64,000 bases of DNA from Pseudonocardia sp. HH130630-07 (GTDB lineage Bacteria > Actinomycetota > Actinomycetes > Mycobacteriales > Pseudonocardiaceae): contig NZ_CP013854.1 in the NCBI RefSeq assembly GCF_001698125.1, positions 1,364,001 to 1,428,000 on the forward strand, read 5' to 3'. The notes below the pieces were generated by a model. It saw only the letters and a program-made list of their open reading frames with translations, did no database searches and was not told the DNA's origin. Each line of letters begins with the position of its first letter. Within the stretch, counting starts at the first letter, position 1. Made by a program: the position numbers and the translations under genes. Positions 46,278-54,141 of this stretch are shown here, one piece after another.

Positions 46278-46949
46278 ATGTCCACGGCGAGCGTCATCGA
46301 TCCCGCGCCGGTCAAGCCCCGGATGCGCGGATGGCTGCACCTCTGGAGCCTGGTCGGCTCCGTGTTCGCCTGCGTGACGCTGATCGTCCTCGCCGCCGCC
46401 CTGGTCGGCGCACCCGCCGCCGCGGCGACCGCCGTCTACACCGCCACCACCTTCGGCCTGTTCGGCGTCAGCGCCCTCTACCACCGGCGCACCTGGGCCG
46501 ATCCGGCCCACCGGCGCCTGATGAAGCGCCTCGACCACTCGATGATCTTCCTGTTCATCGCGGGCACCTACACCCCGGTCTCGGTGCTCGCACTGCCGGC
46601 CGGGACCGCGACCTGGGTGCTGACCGTGGTCTGGGCCGGTGCGCTCGCCGGCGTCGCCCTGAAGCTGGCGTGGCCGACGGCGCCGGCCTGGGTGGGCGTC
46701 CCGATCTACATCGCGCTGGGCTGGGTGGCCGTGTTCGTCCTGCCGGGCCTGCTCGACGGCGGTGGCGTCGCGGCGCTCGTCCTGCTGCTGGCCGGTGGGG
46801 CGCTCTACACCGCGGGGGCCGTCGTCTACGCGCTGCGCCGTCCGGACCCGTGGCCTGCGACGTTCGGCTACCACGAGTTCTTCCACGCGGCGACCGTGCT
46901 CGCCTGGGCCTGCCACCACGTCGCCATCTGGCTGGTCCTGCTGCGCTGA
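46278..46949 (+). CDS. trhA: PAQR-family hemolysin III homologue (TrhA)
   Basis: A 223-residue protein with seven predicted membrane helices and the PAQR signatures FGVSALYHRR, RLDHSMIFLFIAGTYTPVS and FHAATVLAWACHHVAIW, which supply the conserved His residues of the metal site. The family affects membrane energetics and lipid homeostasis in bacteria. The hemolysin name is historical. The equivalent gene (Rv1085c) is also next to the prenyltransferase in M. tuberculosis. Confidence 0.93.
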   Translation: MSTASVIDPAPVKPRMRGWLHLWSLVGSVFACVTLIVLAAALVGAPAAAATAVYTATTFGLFGVSALYHRRTWADPAHRRLMKRLDHSMIFLFIAGTYTPVSVLALPAGTATWVLTVVWAGALAGVALKLAWPTAPAWVGVPIYIALGWVAVFVLPGLLDGGGVAALVLLLAGGALYTAGAVVYALRRPDPWPATFGYHEFFHAATVLAWACHHVAIWLVLLR

Positions 46950-46960
46950 ACGACGGCGCC

Positions 46961-47527
46961 TCAGCCCGGGCCCTGGGAGCGCAGGTCCTCGACCCGGGTG
47001 AGGGCGGACCGGAGTTCGCTCAGCCAGTCGTCGGCGTGCCGGCCGACCAGCCGCACCGACCAGGCCAGTGCATCCGACCGGGAACGGGCGACACCGGCGT
47101 CGACCAGGGTGTCGAGCACGGCACGCTCGGGCTGGCGCAGCCGCGTCATGACCGGGACCGAGAGCGTCGTGAACATCTCCCGGGTGCCACCGAGGCGCAC
47201 ACCCCACGCCACCTTCCGGCCGTACCGCGCCTCGGCCTGCCGCGCGATCTCCATCCGCTGCTCGCGGGTGTCCTCCCGGTACCGGGAGATCCGCCCCGCC
47301 TCCGCCGCGGCCGCGTCGGCCCGGCCGGCGTCGGTGTCGTCGTGGGTCTCCTCCAGCGGCGGGAGCTCCCCGACGACGACGATCTCGTCCCGGTCGACGG
47401 TCACCTCGGGCGCCCCGGTGAACCAGGCGTCGGGCAGCCGGCCGGAGAACCATGCCGCGGCGTCGTCCGCCGGGGGCGGGTCGGCCTGCTGCCCACCCCG
47501 GCCACGTCCTCGTCCGATCATCATCAC
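46961..47527 (-). CDS. Conserved hypothetical protein, possible DNA-binding autorepressor
   Basis: A 188-residue protein with a basic, Gly-rich start, an acidic middle (VTVDRDEIVVVGELPPLEET), a charged helix (RISRYREDTREQRMEIARQ) and a C-terminal helical region (FTTLSVPVMTRLRQPERAVL, DTLVDAGVARSRSDALAWSV). The last part has the spacing of a ribbon-helix-helix or helix-turn-helix (strand, helix, turn with ARSRSDA, helix). A 9-bp inverted repeat rich in A and T lies 14 nt upstream of its start in otherwise GC-rich DNA, which suggests that it binds its own promoter. I do not know a characterised homologue. It converges on trhA. Confidence 0.65.
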   Translation of the reverse strand: MMMIGRGRGRGGQQADPPPADDAAAWFSGRLPDAWFTGAPEVTVDRDEIVVVGELPPLEETHDDTDAGRADAAAAEAGRISRYREDTREQRMEIARQAEARYGRKVAWGVRLGGTREMFTTLSVPVMTRLRQPERAVLDTLVDAGVARSRSDALAWSVRLVGRHADDWLSELRSALTRVEDLRSQGPG

Positions 47528-47541
47528 GCACCTCCGAGTCG

Positions 47542-47570
47542 GTTGATTACATGATTACAGCGTAATCAAC
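47542..47570. promoter_or_regulatory. A/T-rich inverted repeat, candidate operator of the 46961-47527 gene
   Basis: GTTGATTAC at 47542-47550 and GTAATCAAC at 47562-47570, with a third GATTAC half-site between them (47553-47558). This A/T-rich island stands out locally. The remaining 47571-47844 shows no gene or element that I can support. Confidence 0.65.
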
Positions 47571-47844
47571 GAACTCGCCATAGGCCGGTCGGGCGGAGCG
47601 GGCCGACGGGCACGCCGCGCTGCCGGTCGCCGGGTGACGGGCACGGCCCGGACCGGCGCAGGCCGAGGCGACCCGGCACGAGCACGCCCGGAACGGCACG
47701 GCCCGGCGGGACGACGCCCGCCGCGACGCCGGACGGACGGACAGGCAGACGTGCGTGACTCCCGCGGCGGGAGACGACCGGACGGGCAGCCGTCAGAAAC
47801 GCCGAGTCGGCTCGGGTACGCGTGCCGTCACCCGAGGGCAGAGG

Positions 47845-48330
47845 TCAGGAGCGCGCGGAACCGCTCCCCGTACCCGCGCCATCGCCCGGGGCAGCGGTCC
47901 GGGGGGCCGCGGAGTCCGCAGCCACGGAGCCCGGAGCGGTGCCGGCAGCGCCGGCACCGGGCGCCGTGGACTCCGGCACCGAGGAACCCGGCACTGACGA
48001 ACCCGGCACGCTGGAACCCGGCACCGTGGACTCCGGCACCGTGGTTCCGGACATCTCGGAGCCCGGCACAGCGGCGTCCGGCGCGCCGGTACCCGGACCG
48101 GCGGCGGCCGGCCCGGAGTCCTCGAACGACTCCGGGAGCCGGGTGATCCGCTTGCTCATGTTCCGGACGAGCAGCACGGTGGCGAGCAGCAGCACCAGGA
48201 CGATCGCGAGCCCCACCGGAGCCGCGTTGCCCCACTCGGGGAGCTGCCCGGGCGGCGGGCGGTCCTGTGCCGGGACCAGGAGACCCGTGGCCACCTGTTG
48301 CACGACCGCCGTCGCCTGGTAGATCAGCAC
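47845..48330 (-). CDS. Small membrane protein with a repetitive Val-Pro-Gly/Glu-Ser tail (Rv1083-like position)
   Basis: About 161 residues from the GTG at 48330, which has GGAGG 9 nt upstream; an earlier GTG at 48360 lacks one. One TM segment (AAPVGLAIVLVLLLATVLLV) after PEWGN is followed by RNMSKRITRLPESFED, then about 90 residues of low complexity with repeats such as VPESTVPGSSVPGSSVPG. A short protein with the same TM and R-x-L-P-x-x-F end directly follows mca in mycobacteria (Rv1083, from memory). Here it carries a long extra tail encoded by a 15-bp tandem repeat. Function unknown. Confidence 0.7.
   Translation of the reverse strand: MLIYQATAVVQQVATGLLVPAQDRPPPGQLPEWGNAAPVGLAIVLVLLLATVLLVRNMSKRITRLPESFEDSGPAAAGPGTGAPDAAVPGSEMSGTTVPESTVPGSSVPGSSVPGSSVPESTAPGAGAAGTAPGSVAADSAAPRTAAPGDGAGTGSGSARS
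47960..48094. repeat. In-frame 15-bp minisatellite, about nine units
   Basis: Nine imperfect units of the form GGCACCGTGGACTCC (47960-48094) encode five-residue repeats of the VPGSS/VPEST type on the minus strand. Units differ by one to several bases. Some, such as those at 47960 and 48020, are almost identical. Confidence 0.8.
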
Positions 48331-48360
48331 CGCCGAACGCCTCCGAACTCGTGACCGCAC

Positions 48361-48385
48361 ACCCGGGCCGCCGGACGGCCCGGGT
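48361..48385 (-). terminator. Hairpin between mca and the downstream small membrane gene
   Basis: ACCCGGGCCG-CCGGA-CGGCCCGGGT is a perfect 10-bp stem, 17 nt beyond the mca stop and 31 nt before the next GTG on the same strand. It could terminate mca transcripts or reduce read-through. Confidence 0.55.
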
Positions 48386-48401
48386 ACAGGTTACCGCCGG
48401 A

Positions 48402-49337
48402 TCAGCCGGCCTTCCGCTGTGCGTCGGCCCGCTCGCCGCGGTCGAAGGCGAGCCCCGCGAACAGGTCGTCCTCCGGTGTCGTCGTCTCGACGAGGGAGTG
48501 CACCAGCTCGTAGTCCTCGGTGGGCCACACCCGGGCCTGGACCTCGAGCGGGGTGAAGAAGAACCGGCTGGTCGGGTCGATCTGCGTGGCGTGCGCGCGC
48601 AGCGCGTCGTCCCGGCGGCCGAACCAGTCCGCGCAGGGGACCTTGGTGGTGACCCGGGTGCCCGGGTCGGGCCGGTCGGACGTCCAGTTCGCCAGCCACT
48701 CGCTGTACGGCGACTCCTCACCCGTCTCGAGGATGGCCTGGTGGAAGGCCTCCAGGCGCTCCTTCGAGAAGCCGTGGCCGTAGTACAGCTTCGACGGCTG
48801 CCACGGCGCCCCCGCACCCGGGAACCGGGCCGGGTCCCCGGCGGCCTCCCAGGCCGCCATCGAGATCACGTGCGTGCGGATGTGGTCGGGGTGCGGGTAC
48901 CCGCCGTTCTCGTCGTAGGTGACGATGACGTGCGGACGGAACGAGCGGATCACGCGGACGAGCGCCTCGGTCTGCTCCTCCACGTCGCCGGTGGCGAAAC
49001 AGCCCTCGGGCAGCGGGGGCTTCGGGTCCCCCTCGGGCAGCCCCGAGTCGACGTAGCCGAGCCACACGTGCTGCACACCGAGGATCTCCGCGGCACGCGC
49101 CATCTCCGCGTTGCGGACGGCGGTCATGTTCTCCAGCACGTCCGGCCGGTCCATGGCCGGGTTGAGGATGCTGCCGCGCTCCCCGCCGGTGCAGGTCACG
49201 ACCATGACGTCGTGCCCCTCGTCCGCGTACCGCGCCGTGGTGGCCGCGCCCTTGGACGACTCGTCGTCCGGGTGTGCGTGCACCGTCATCAGCCGCGGAC
49301 GCTCTTCCGGAGTGAGTACGGATTCGGTGTGGCTCAT
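48402..49337 (-). CDS. mca: Mycothiol S-conjugate amidase
   Basis: A 311-residue protein of the LmbE/MshB deacetylase family: [20 protein letters not shown] (zinc site HPDDE), [30 protein letters not shown] (third zinc ligand). It cleaves mycothiol-toxin conjugates to mercapturic acids for export, in the cytosol. ATG 49337 has GGAGG at the correct distance. The presence of Mca places the host in mycothiol-using Actinobacteria. Length and residues favour Mca over MshB, as does its place next to greA. Confidence 0.93.
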   Translation of the reverse strand: MSHTESVLTPEERPRLMTVHAHPDDESSKGAATTARYADEGHDVMVVTCTGGERGSILNPAMDRPDVLENMTAVRNAEMARAAEILGVQHVWLGYVDSGLPEGDPKPPLPEGCFATGDVEEQTEALVRVIRSFRPHVIVTYDENGGYPHPDHIRTHVISMAAWEAAGDPARFPGAGAPWQPSKLYYGHGFSKERLEAFHQAILETGEESPYSEWLANWTSDRPDPGTRVTTKVPCADWFGRRDDALRAHATQIDPTSRFFFTPLEVQARVWPTEDYELVHSLVETTTPEDDLFAGLAFDRGERADAQRKAG

Positions 49338-49667
49338 CGGGTCGTGTTCCTCCACGGTCACCGGGCTCGGGGCCCACGCACCGGGCGCGCGGGCGGCGAG
49401 ATCGTGCTGGGAACGATCCTGGCAGAGGACACCGACAGGAATCGTTCCGAGCGGGTTGCAACGCGGGGTCCAACACCGTCGCGGGCCCCGCTGTTCCCGC
49501 CCGCCCGCGACGCCCCGCCGGAGCACGACGGACGGTTCCGGCGTTCTTCCGTTACTCTTCCGACACCCTGCCGCAGGCCCTTTCACCCGCGAAAACGCCG
49601 CACTCGGGAACTCCGGCACACCGTCGTCCGTTCATCGAACGGCTGCGACGAGCGGTGCACACCGTGC

Positions 49668-49673
49668 TAAGCT
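49668..49673 (+). promoter_or_regulatory. Probable -10 element of greA
   Basis: TAAGCT fits the actinobacterial TANNNT pattern and would place the transcript start near 49680, directly at the base of the following hairpin. The -35 region is weak. The rest of the 49338-49806 interval shows no gene. Confidence 0.4.
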
Positions 49674-49680
49674 GATTTCC

Positions 49681-49710
49681 ACACGGCCCGCCCGCGGGTC
49701 GTGTTTTTCC
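49681..49710 (+). terminator. Terminator-like hairpin with T tract in the greA leader
   Basis: ACACGGCCCGC pairs with GCGGGTCGTGT (one G-U pair), followed by TTTTTCC. There is no plus-strand gene upstream that it could terminate, and greA begins about 100 nt downstream, so it looks like an attenuator or a source of a short leader RNA. Confidence 0.6.
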
Positions 49711-49806
49711 TTACTCGGGGCGTGCCGTTGGACCAGTGCCACCCCCGTGTGCCCCGCCTGACGTGAGCGTCCGGCGGCACCACGCCCTGTTTTCCTGGAG
49801 GAGTTG

Positions 49807-50298
49807 ATGACGGTGACGGACACCCAGGCCACCTGGCTGACCCAGGACGCCTACGACCGGCTGAAGTCCGAGCTGGACGGGTTGATCGAGAACCGGCCCG
49901 TCATCGCCGCCGAGATCAACGCTCGGCGCGAGGAGGGTGACCTCAAGGAGAACGGCGGCTACCACGCCGCCCGTGAGGAGCAGGGCCAGCAGGAGGCCCG
50001 CATCCGCCAGCTCCAGGAGCTGCTGCGGACCGCCCAGGTCGGCACCGCCCCGAGCAGCGCCGACGAGGCGACCCCGGGCACCGTCCTCACCATCAAGTAC
50101 GACGACGACGACACCGAGAAGGTGCTGCTCGGCTCCCGCGAGGAGGGCAGCCACGGCGACCTGCAGGTGATCTCCCCGAACTCCCCGCTGGGCGCGGCGC
50201 TGCTGGGCGCGAAGCCCGGCGACACCCGCGAGTACCAGCTGCCCGACGGCGGGAGCATGAAGGTCAGCCTCGTCGAGATCGAGGCCTTCACCAGCTGA
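49807..50298 (+). CDS. greA: Transcription elongation factor GreA
   Basis: A 163-residue protein. The ATG at 49807 is preferred over the in-frame TTG one codon earlier; GGAGGAG lies just upstream. The N-terminal coiled coil contains [20 protein letters not shown] and the acidic tip [20 protein letters not shown], with Asp and Glu that enter the RNA polymerase channel to stimulate cleavage of backtracked RNA. The C-terminal FKBP-like domain ends [17 protein letters not shown] and [11 protein letters not shown]. Its long leader carries a terminator-like hairpin. Confidence 0.97.
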   Translation: MTVTDTQATWLTQDAYDRLKSELDGLIENRPVIAAEINARREEGDLKENGGYHAAREEQGQQEARIRQLQELLRTAQVGTAPSSADEATPGTVLTIKYDDDDTEKVLLGSREEGSHGDLQVISPNSPLGAALLGAKPGDTREYQLPDGGSMKVSLVEIEAFTS

Positions 50299-50311
50299 CT
50301 CCACACGTTCC

Positions 50312-50345
50312 AGGGCGGGCCCGGCCGATCGGCCGGGTCCGCCCT
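50312..50345. terminator. Palindromic terminator between greA and ilvA
   Basis: A 34-bp near-perfect palindrome centred on GATC, arms AGGGCGGGCCCGGCC and GGCCGGGTCCGCCCT with one G-T pairing, flanked by CACACG and CGTGTG that extend the stem. It lies between convergent genes. Confidence 0.75.
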
Positions 50346-50358
50346 CGCGTGTGGCGGG

Positions 50359-51597
50359 TCAGGACGGCGCGGTCACCGCGTGCCCGGCCTCCCGCAGCGC
50401 CGCGACGATCGTGTCCCGGTGCTCCGGGCCGCGCGTCTCCAGGCTCAGCTCGACGTCGACCTCCCCCACCGGGAGCGCGCCGCCGATCCGGGAGTGCGCG
50501 ACGTCGGTCACGTTCCCGCCGAGCGTCCCGACCCGGGCCAGGAGTTCCGCGAGCGCACCGGGCCGGTCCGGGATCTGCACGTGCAGGGTCAGGTAGCGCG
50601 ACGAGCCGACCAGACCGTGCCGGATGACCTGCAGCATCACCAGCGGGTCGACGTTGCCACCGGACAGCACGGCGACCACCGGGCCCGGGAAGCGGTCGGG
50701 CGTCTCCATCAGCGCGGCGACCGGAGCGGCCCCGGCCGGTTCCACGACCAGCTTCGCCCGTTCCAGGCAGTGCACCAGCGCGCCGGACAGCGCGTCCTCC
50801 CCGACCGTGACGAGATCGTCGATCAGGCCGGCCACCTGCGGATAGGTCACGTCCCCCGGGCGGCCCACCGCGATGCCGTCGGCCATCGTCCGCATGCCAC
50901 CGAGCGGCAGCGGGCGCCCGGCCGCCAGCGACGACGGCCACGCCGCCGCGCCCGCCGCCTGGACCCCCACGATCCGGGTGTCCGGCCGGTGCTCTCGCAG
51001 CACCGCGGCGATCCCGCCCAGCAGTCCGCCGCCGCCCGCGGAGACGAGCACCGTCCCGGCCTCGGGTGCCTGTTCGAGGATCTCGCAGCCGACCGTCCCC
51101 TGCCCCGCGATGATGTCCGGGTGGTCGAAGGGGTGCACGAACACCGCACCCGACCGCTCCGCCGCCGCGACCGCGTGGCCGACGGCCTCGTCGACCGTCT
51201 CCCCGGCCAGGACGACCTCGGCCCCGTAACCGCGGGTCGCGTCGACCTTGGGCAGCGCGGCACGCTCCGGCATGAAGACCGTCGCTCGCACCCCGAGCAA
51301 CCGGGCCGCGAGCGCGACCCCCTGGGCATGATTGCCCGCAGAGGCGGCGATCACGCCCGCGGCGCGCTCACCGGCACTCAGCCGGGCGATCCGGGTGTAG
51401 GCGCCGCGGATCTTGAACGAGCCGGTCCGCTGCAGGTTCTCGCACTTCAGGCGGACATCGGTACCCGCGAGCGCGGACAGTGCCCTGGCCCCGACGACCG
51501 GGGTGGTGCGCACCACCCCGGTCAGGAGCTCGCGGGCGGAGTACACGTCGGCGGCGGTGACCGGCGGGATGACGGCGGCGTCCGGTGGGGCGACCAT
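50359..51597 (-). CDS. ilvA: Threonine ammonia-lyase (threonine dehydratase) with ACT domain
   Basis: A 412-residue protein with the PLP lysine in ENLQRTGSFKIRGAY, ASAGNHAQGVALAA, a glycine loop VSAGGGGLLGG, and AVLSGGNVDP. A C-terminal ACT-like domain holds LTLHVQIPDRPGALAELLAR and LGGNVTDVAHSR. It deaminates threonine to 2-oxobutyrate for isoleucine synthesis. One ACT domain and this length fit the short ilvA/tdcB-type with regulatory tail. Since the first NRPS probably uses threonine, it competes for the same pool, although no regulatory link is visible. Confidence 0.93.
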   Translation of the reverse strand: MVAPPDAAVIPPVTAADVYSARELLTGVVRTTPVVGARALSALAGTDVRLKCENLQRTGSFKIRGAYTRIARLSAGERAAGVIAASAGNHAQGVALAARLLGVRATVFMPERAALPKVDATRGYGAEVVLAGETVDEAVGHAVAAAERSGAVFVHPFDHPDIIAGQGTVGCEILEQAPEAGTVLVSAGGGGLLGGIAAVLREHRPDTRIVGVQAAGAAAWPSSLAAGRPLPLGGMRTMADGIAVGRPGDVTYPQVAGLIDDLVTVGEDALSGALVHCLERAKLVVEPAGAAPVAALMETPDRFPGPVVAVLSGGNVDPLVMLQVIRHGLVGSSRYLTLHVQIPDRPGALAELLARVGTLGGNVTDVAHSRIGGALPVGEVDVELSLETRGPEHRDTIVAALREAGHAVTAPS

Positions 51598-51693
51598 GCG
51601 GGCAGTCTCGCACCTGCGCCGGTAACCTCGTTGGTGTCTCACCGGGCGTGATTTCCCCGTCGCTGCGCGTCCGGTGTCGGGAGGGACACGCTC

Positions 51694-51906
51694 ATGACCC
51701 GGCTGCGCACCACCGCGCCCCTGCTGCTCGCCGCAGGCCTCACTGCGCTGGCCGTGGCGACCGTGCGCGACGCCGGCTGCGACGACCCGGGGCACTACGA
51801 GCACCGCACCGACGGCACCTGGTCACTGGTCGGCGGGTGCGTCGACCCGGACGACCTGGTCCTCCCGCCCCCCGCGGTCCCCGACCAGGACCAGTCCCGC
51901 AGCTAG
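51694..51906 (+). CDS. Small secreted or membrane-anchored protein, 70 residues
   Basis: The ATG at 51694 follows GGGAGGGA. An N-terminal hydrophobic segment (APLLLAAGLTALAVATV) leads to a short polar domain with two Cys (DAGCDDPGHYEHR and LVGGCVDPDD) that could form one disulfide. The stop TAG (51904-51906) is part of the CTAG target site duplicated by the adjacent IS element. The gene is therefore intact, with the insertion immediately after it. No family recognised. Confidence 0.6.
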   Translation: MTRLRTTAPLLLAAGLTALAVATVRDAGCDDPGHYEHRTDGTWSLVGGCVDPDDLVLPPPAVPDQDQSRS

Positions 51907-52846
51907 GGCGTGTCTCCCAGATAGGCGGACCGGGGTGCGCGATGCTTGATCGGTGCCGCGTACCGCTGTCCTGACTGATGCCCAGTGGGCCCGTCTGGCG
52001 CCGCTGTTGCCCTCCTCCGAGGGTCGTCGCGGGCGCCCGTTCCGCGATGACCGCCGGGTGATCGAGGGGATCATCTACCGGTATCGGTGCGGGCTTCCCT
52101 GGCGCGACGTCCCAGCCGAGTTCGGGCCGTGGCAGACGTTGTGGAAGCGGCACCGCCGCTACAGCGGCGACGGCACCTGGGACCACATCCTGGCTGCTCT
52201 TCTGGTCGAGGCCGACGCCGCCGAGGTGCTCGGGTGGGCGGTCAGCGTGGACTCCACGATCATCCGTGCCCACCAGCACGCCGCGACCCTCAAGCGCGAC
52301 ACAGGGGGCCGGATCGAACTACACGAATCTGCTCGCCGAACCAGCAGATCACGCGCTGGGACGGTCCCGCGGAGGGCTGTCGACGAAGATCCACCAGCTC
52401 GTTGACGGGCACGGCCGCCCGCTGGTGGTCCTCCTCGGCCCCGGCCAGGGCGGCGACTCGCCAATGTTTCCGCACCTGATGGCGCACCTGAGCATCGCCC
52501 GACCGGGCCCGGGACGACCCCGGACCCGGCCTGAACGCGTGCGCGCGGACAAGGCCTACTCCTCACGCGCGATCCGCCGGCACCTGCGCGAGCGCCGGAT
52601 CATCGCTGTCATTCCGGAGCCCTCTGACCAGCAGGGACACCGCAAACGACGGGGCTCACGCGGTGGCCGACCGCCCGCATTCGATCCGGTCGACTACCGA
52701 AACCGCAACGTCGTCGAGCGCGGGTTCTGCCACGTCAAGCAGTGGCGCGGGCTGGCCACCCGTTACGACAAGCTCGCCCTGACCTTCCGCGGCGGCGCCG
52801 TCCTGAAGGCAATCGTCACCTGGCTCCGCGCATTGGGAGACACACC
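51907..52846 (+). mobile_element. Complete IS5-family (IS427-like) insertion sequence with CTAG target duplication
   Basis: Terminal inverted repeats: left GGCGTGTCTCCCAGAT, right (reverse complement) GGTGTGTCTCCCAATG, with one mismatch in the first 13. The 940-bp element is bounded by CTAG at 51903-51906 and at 52847-52850, which fits the YTAR target of IS5. It contains a single transposase gene in two overlapping frames. Intact ends and duplication indicate a recent insertion. Confidence 0.88.
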
Positions 52847-52850
52847 CTAG
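51953..52850 (+). CDS. IS5-family transposase, two frames joined by probable programmed frameshift
   Basis: The first frame (GTG 51953 to 52405) encodes TDAQWARLAPLLPSSEGRRG, RDDRRVIEGIIYRYRCGLPW and the first catalytic Asp in VSVDSTIIRAHQHAA. The second (from about 52305 to 52850) continues GSNYTNLLAEPADHALGRSR, VRADKAYSSRAIRRHLRER (second Asp) and YRNRNVVERGFCHVKQWRGL (catalytic Glu). The frames meet at the G5 run 52304-52308, where a shift of +1 (or -2) joins them; frameshifting is usual in the IS427 group. The final codons lie in the right inverted repeat and the TAG stop is supplied by the target duplication. Confidence 0.88.
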
Positions 52851-52871
52851 GCCCCGCCCCTCCCCCGCCCG

Positions 52872-52928
52872 GTTGCACTCATGGAGCTTCGGCCTCGTGT
52901 GACCGGGCCGAAGCTCCATGAGTGCAAC
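52872..52928. repeat. Perfect 23-bp inverted repeat with 11-nt loop
   Basis: The left arm at 52872-52894 (starting GTTGCACTCATGGAGCTT) is exactly mirrored by the right arm at 52906-52928. It lies between the IS element and the end of metB. It may act as terminator for metB or be a copy of a dispersed palindromic repeat. I found no second copy in the window. Confidence 0.8.
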
Positions 52929-52962
52929 GTGGGGCGGGTGCAGGTGGTGCGGCGGGAGGGCG

Positions 52963-54141
52963 TCAGCGGGCGGTGTCCAGGGCGGTGCGCAGGTCGTCGA
53001 GGAGGTCCTCGGCGTCCTCGATGCCGACGGACAGGCGCACCAGGTTGTCCGGGACCTCCAGCATGGAACCCGCGGTGGACGCGTGCGTCATCTGGCCCGG
53101 GTGCTCGATCAGCGACTCGACCCCGCCGAGGGACTCGGCGAGGGTGAACAGCCTCGTCCCGGCGCAGATCCGCAGCGCGGCGTCGCGGCCCCCGGCGGCG
53201 AGGAAGGACACCATCCCGCCGAACCGGCGCATCTGCTTCGCGGCGGCCTCGTGGCCGGGGTGCTCGGGCAGGCCCGGGTAGAGCACCTGCGACACCGCCG
53301 GGTGGGCCTGCAGCATCTCCACGACCCGCTCGGCGTTGTCGCAGTGCCGCTCCATGCGCACGGCCAGCGTCTTCGCCCCGCGCAGCGTCAGCCAGGCGTC
53401 GAACGGGCCGGGCACCGAGCCGACCGAGTTCTGGGTGAACGAGATGCGCTCGGCGAGCTCGTCGTCGTCGGTGACCAGGGCGCCGCCGACGACGTCGGAG
53501 TGCCCGCCGACGTACTTCGTCGTCGAGTGCACGACGACGTCGGCGCCCAGCGCCAGCGGAGTCTGCAGGTACGGCGAGGCGAACGTGTTGTCCACGACCA
53601 GCCGGGCATCGGCCTCCCTGGCGACTCCGGCCAGGCCCGCGATGTCGGCGATGCCGAGCAGCGGGTTGGTCGGGGTCTCCGACCAGATCACCTTCGTCGT
53701 CGGGCGGATCGCGGCCCGGGTCGCGTCGAGGTCACCCAGGTCGACCGGGGTGTGCTCGACGCCGAACCCGGAGAGCACCTTGTCCACCAGGCGGAAGGTG
53801 CCGCCGTAGGCGTCGTGCGGGATGACCAGGTGGTCCCCCGGCCGCAGCAGGATCCGCAGGAGGGTGTCCGTCGCCCCCATGCCGGAGCCGAACGCGCGGG
53901 CGTGCCGTCCGCCCTCCAGCGCGGCCAGGCATTCCTCCCACACGGTCCGGGTCGGGTTGGCGCTGCGCGAGTACTCGTACCCGCCGCGGGTCCCGCCGAC
54001 GCCGTCCTGGGCGTAGGTCGAGCTCGTGTGGATGGAGGTCGTGACGGCGCCCGTTGTCGGGTCCGGTTCCTGACCGGCGTGGATGGCGCGCGTGGAGAAG
54101 CCCTGCATGCCCGCGGAGGCTACTCCCGCGCTCCGGGTCAC
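52963..54141 (-). CDS. metB: Cystathionine gamma-synthase
   Basis: A 392-residue PLP enzyme with GFSTRAIHAGQEPDPTTGAV, YEYSRSANPTR, FGSGMGATDTLL, SETPTNPLLGIADI, the PLP Lys in VVHSTTKYVGGHSDVVGGAL, and RLSVGIEDAEDLLDDL at the end. It makes cystathionine from an acyl-homoserine and cysteine. The GTG at 54141 overlaps the cbs stop (GTGA), supporting coupling. An ATG at 54108 would begin at MQGFSTRAIHAG. The pair metB-cbs serves transsulfuration, in both directions. Confidence 0.9.
   Translation of the reverse strand: MTRSAGVASAGMQGFSTRAIHAGQEPDPTTGAVTTSIHTSSTYAQDGVGGTRGGYEYSRSANPTRTVWEECLAALEGGRHARAFGSGMGATDTLLRILLRPGDHLVIPHDAYGGTFRLVDKVLSGFGVEHTPVDLGDLDATRAAIRPTTKVIWSETPTNPLLGIADIAGLAGVAREADARLVVDNTFASPYLQTPLALGADVVVHSTTKYVGGHSDVVGGALVTDDDELAERISFTQNSVGSVPGPFDAWLTLRGAKTLAVRMERHCDNAERVVEMLQAHPAVSQVLYPGLPEHPGHEAAAKQMRRFGGMVSFLAAGGRDAALRICAGTRLFTLAESLGGVESLIEHPGQMTHASTAGSMLEVPDNLVRLSVGIEDAEDLLDDLRTALDTAR

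Noticed and set aside
47960..48094. CRISPR-like direct repeats
   Set aside because: Units are 15 bp, directly abutting with no spacers, and in frame with a coding sequence, so it is a minisatellite.
47822..48322. Plus-strand frame opposite the small membrane protein
   Set aside because: The minus-strand frame has a clear TM helix, ribosome site and Rv1083-like position. The opposite frame mirrors its repeats.
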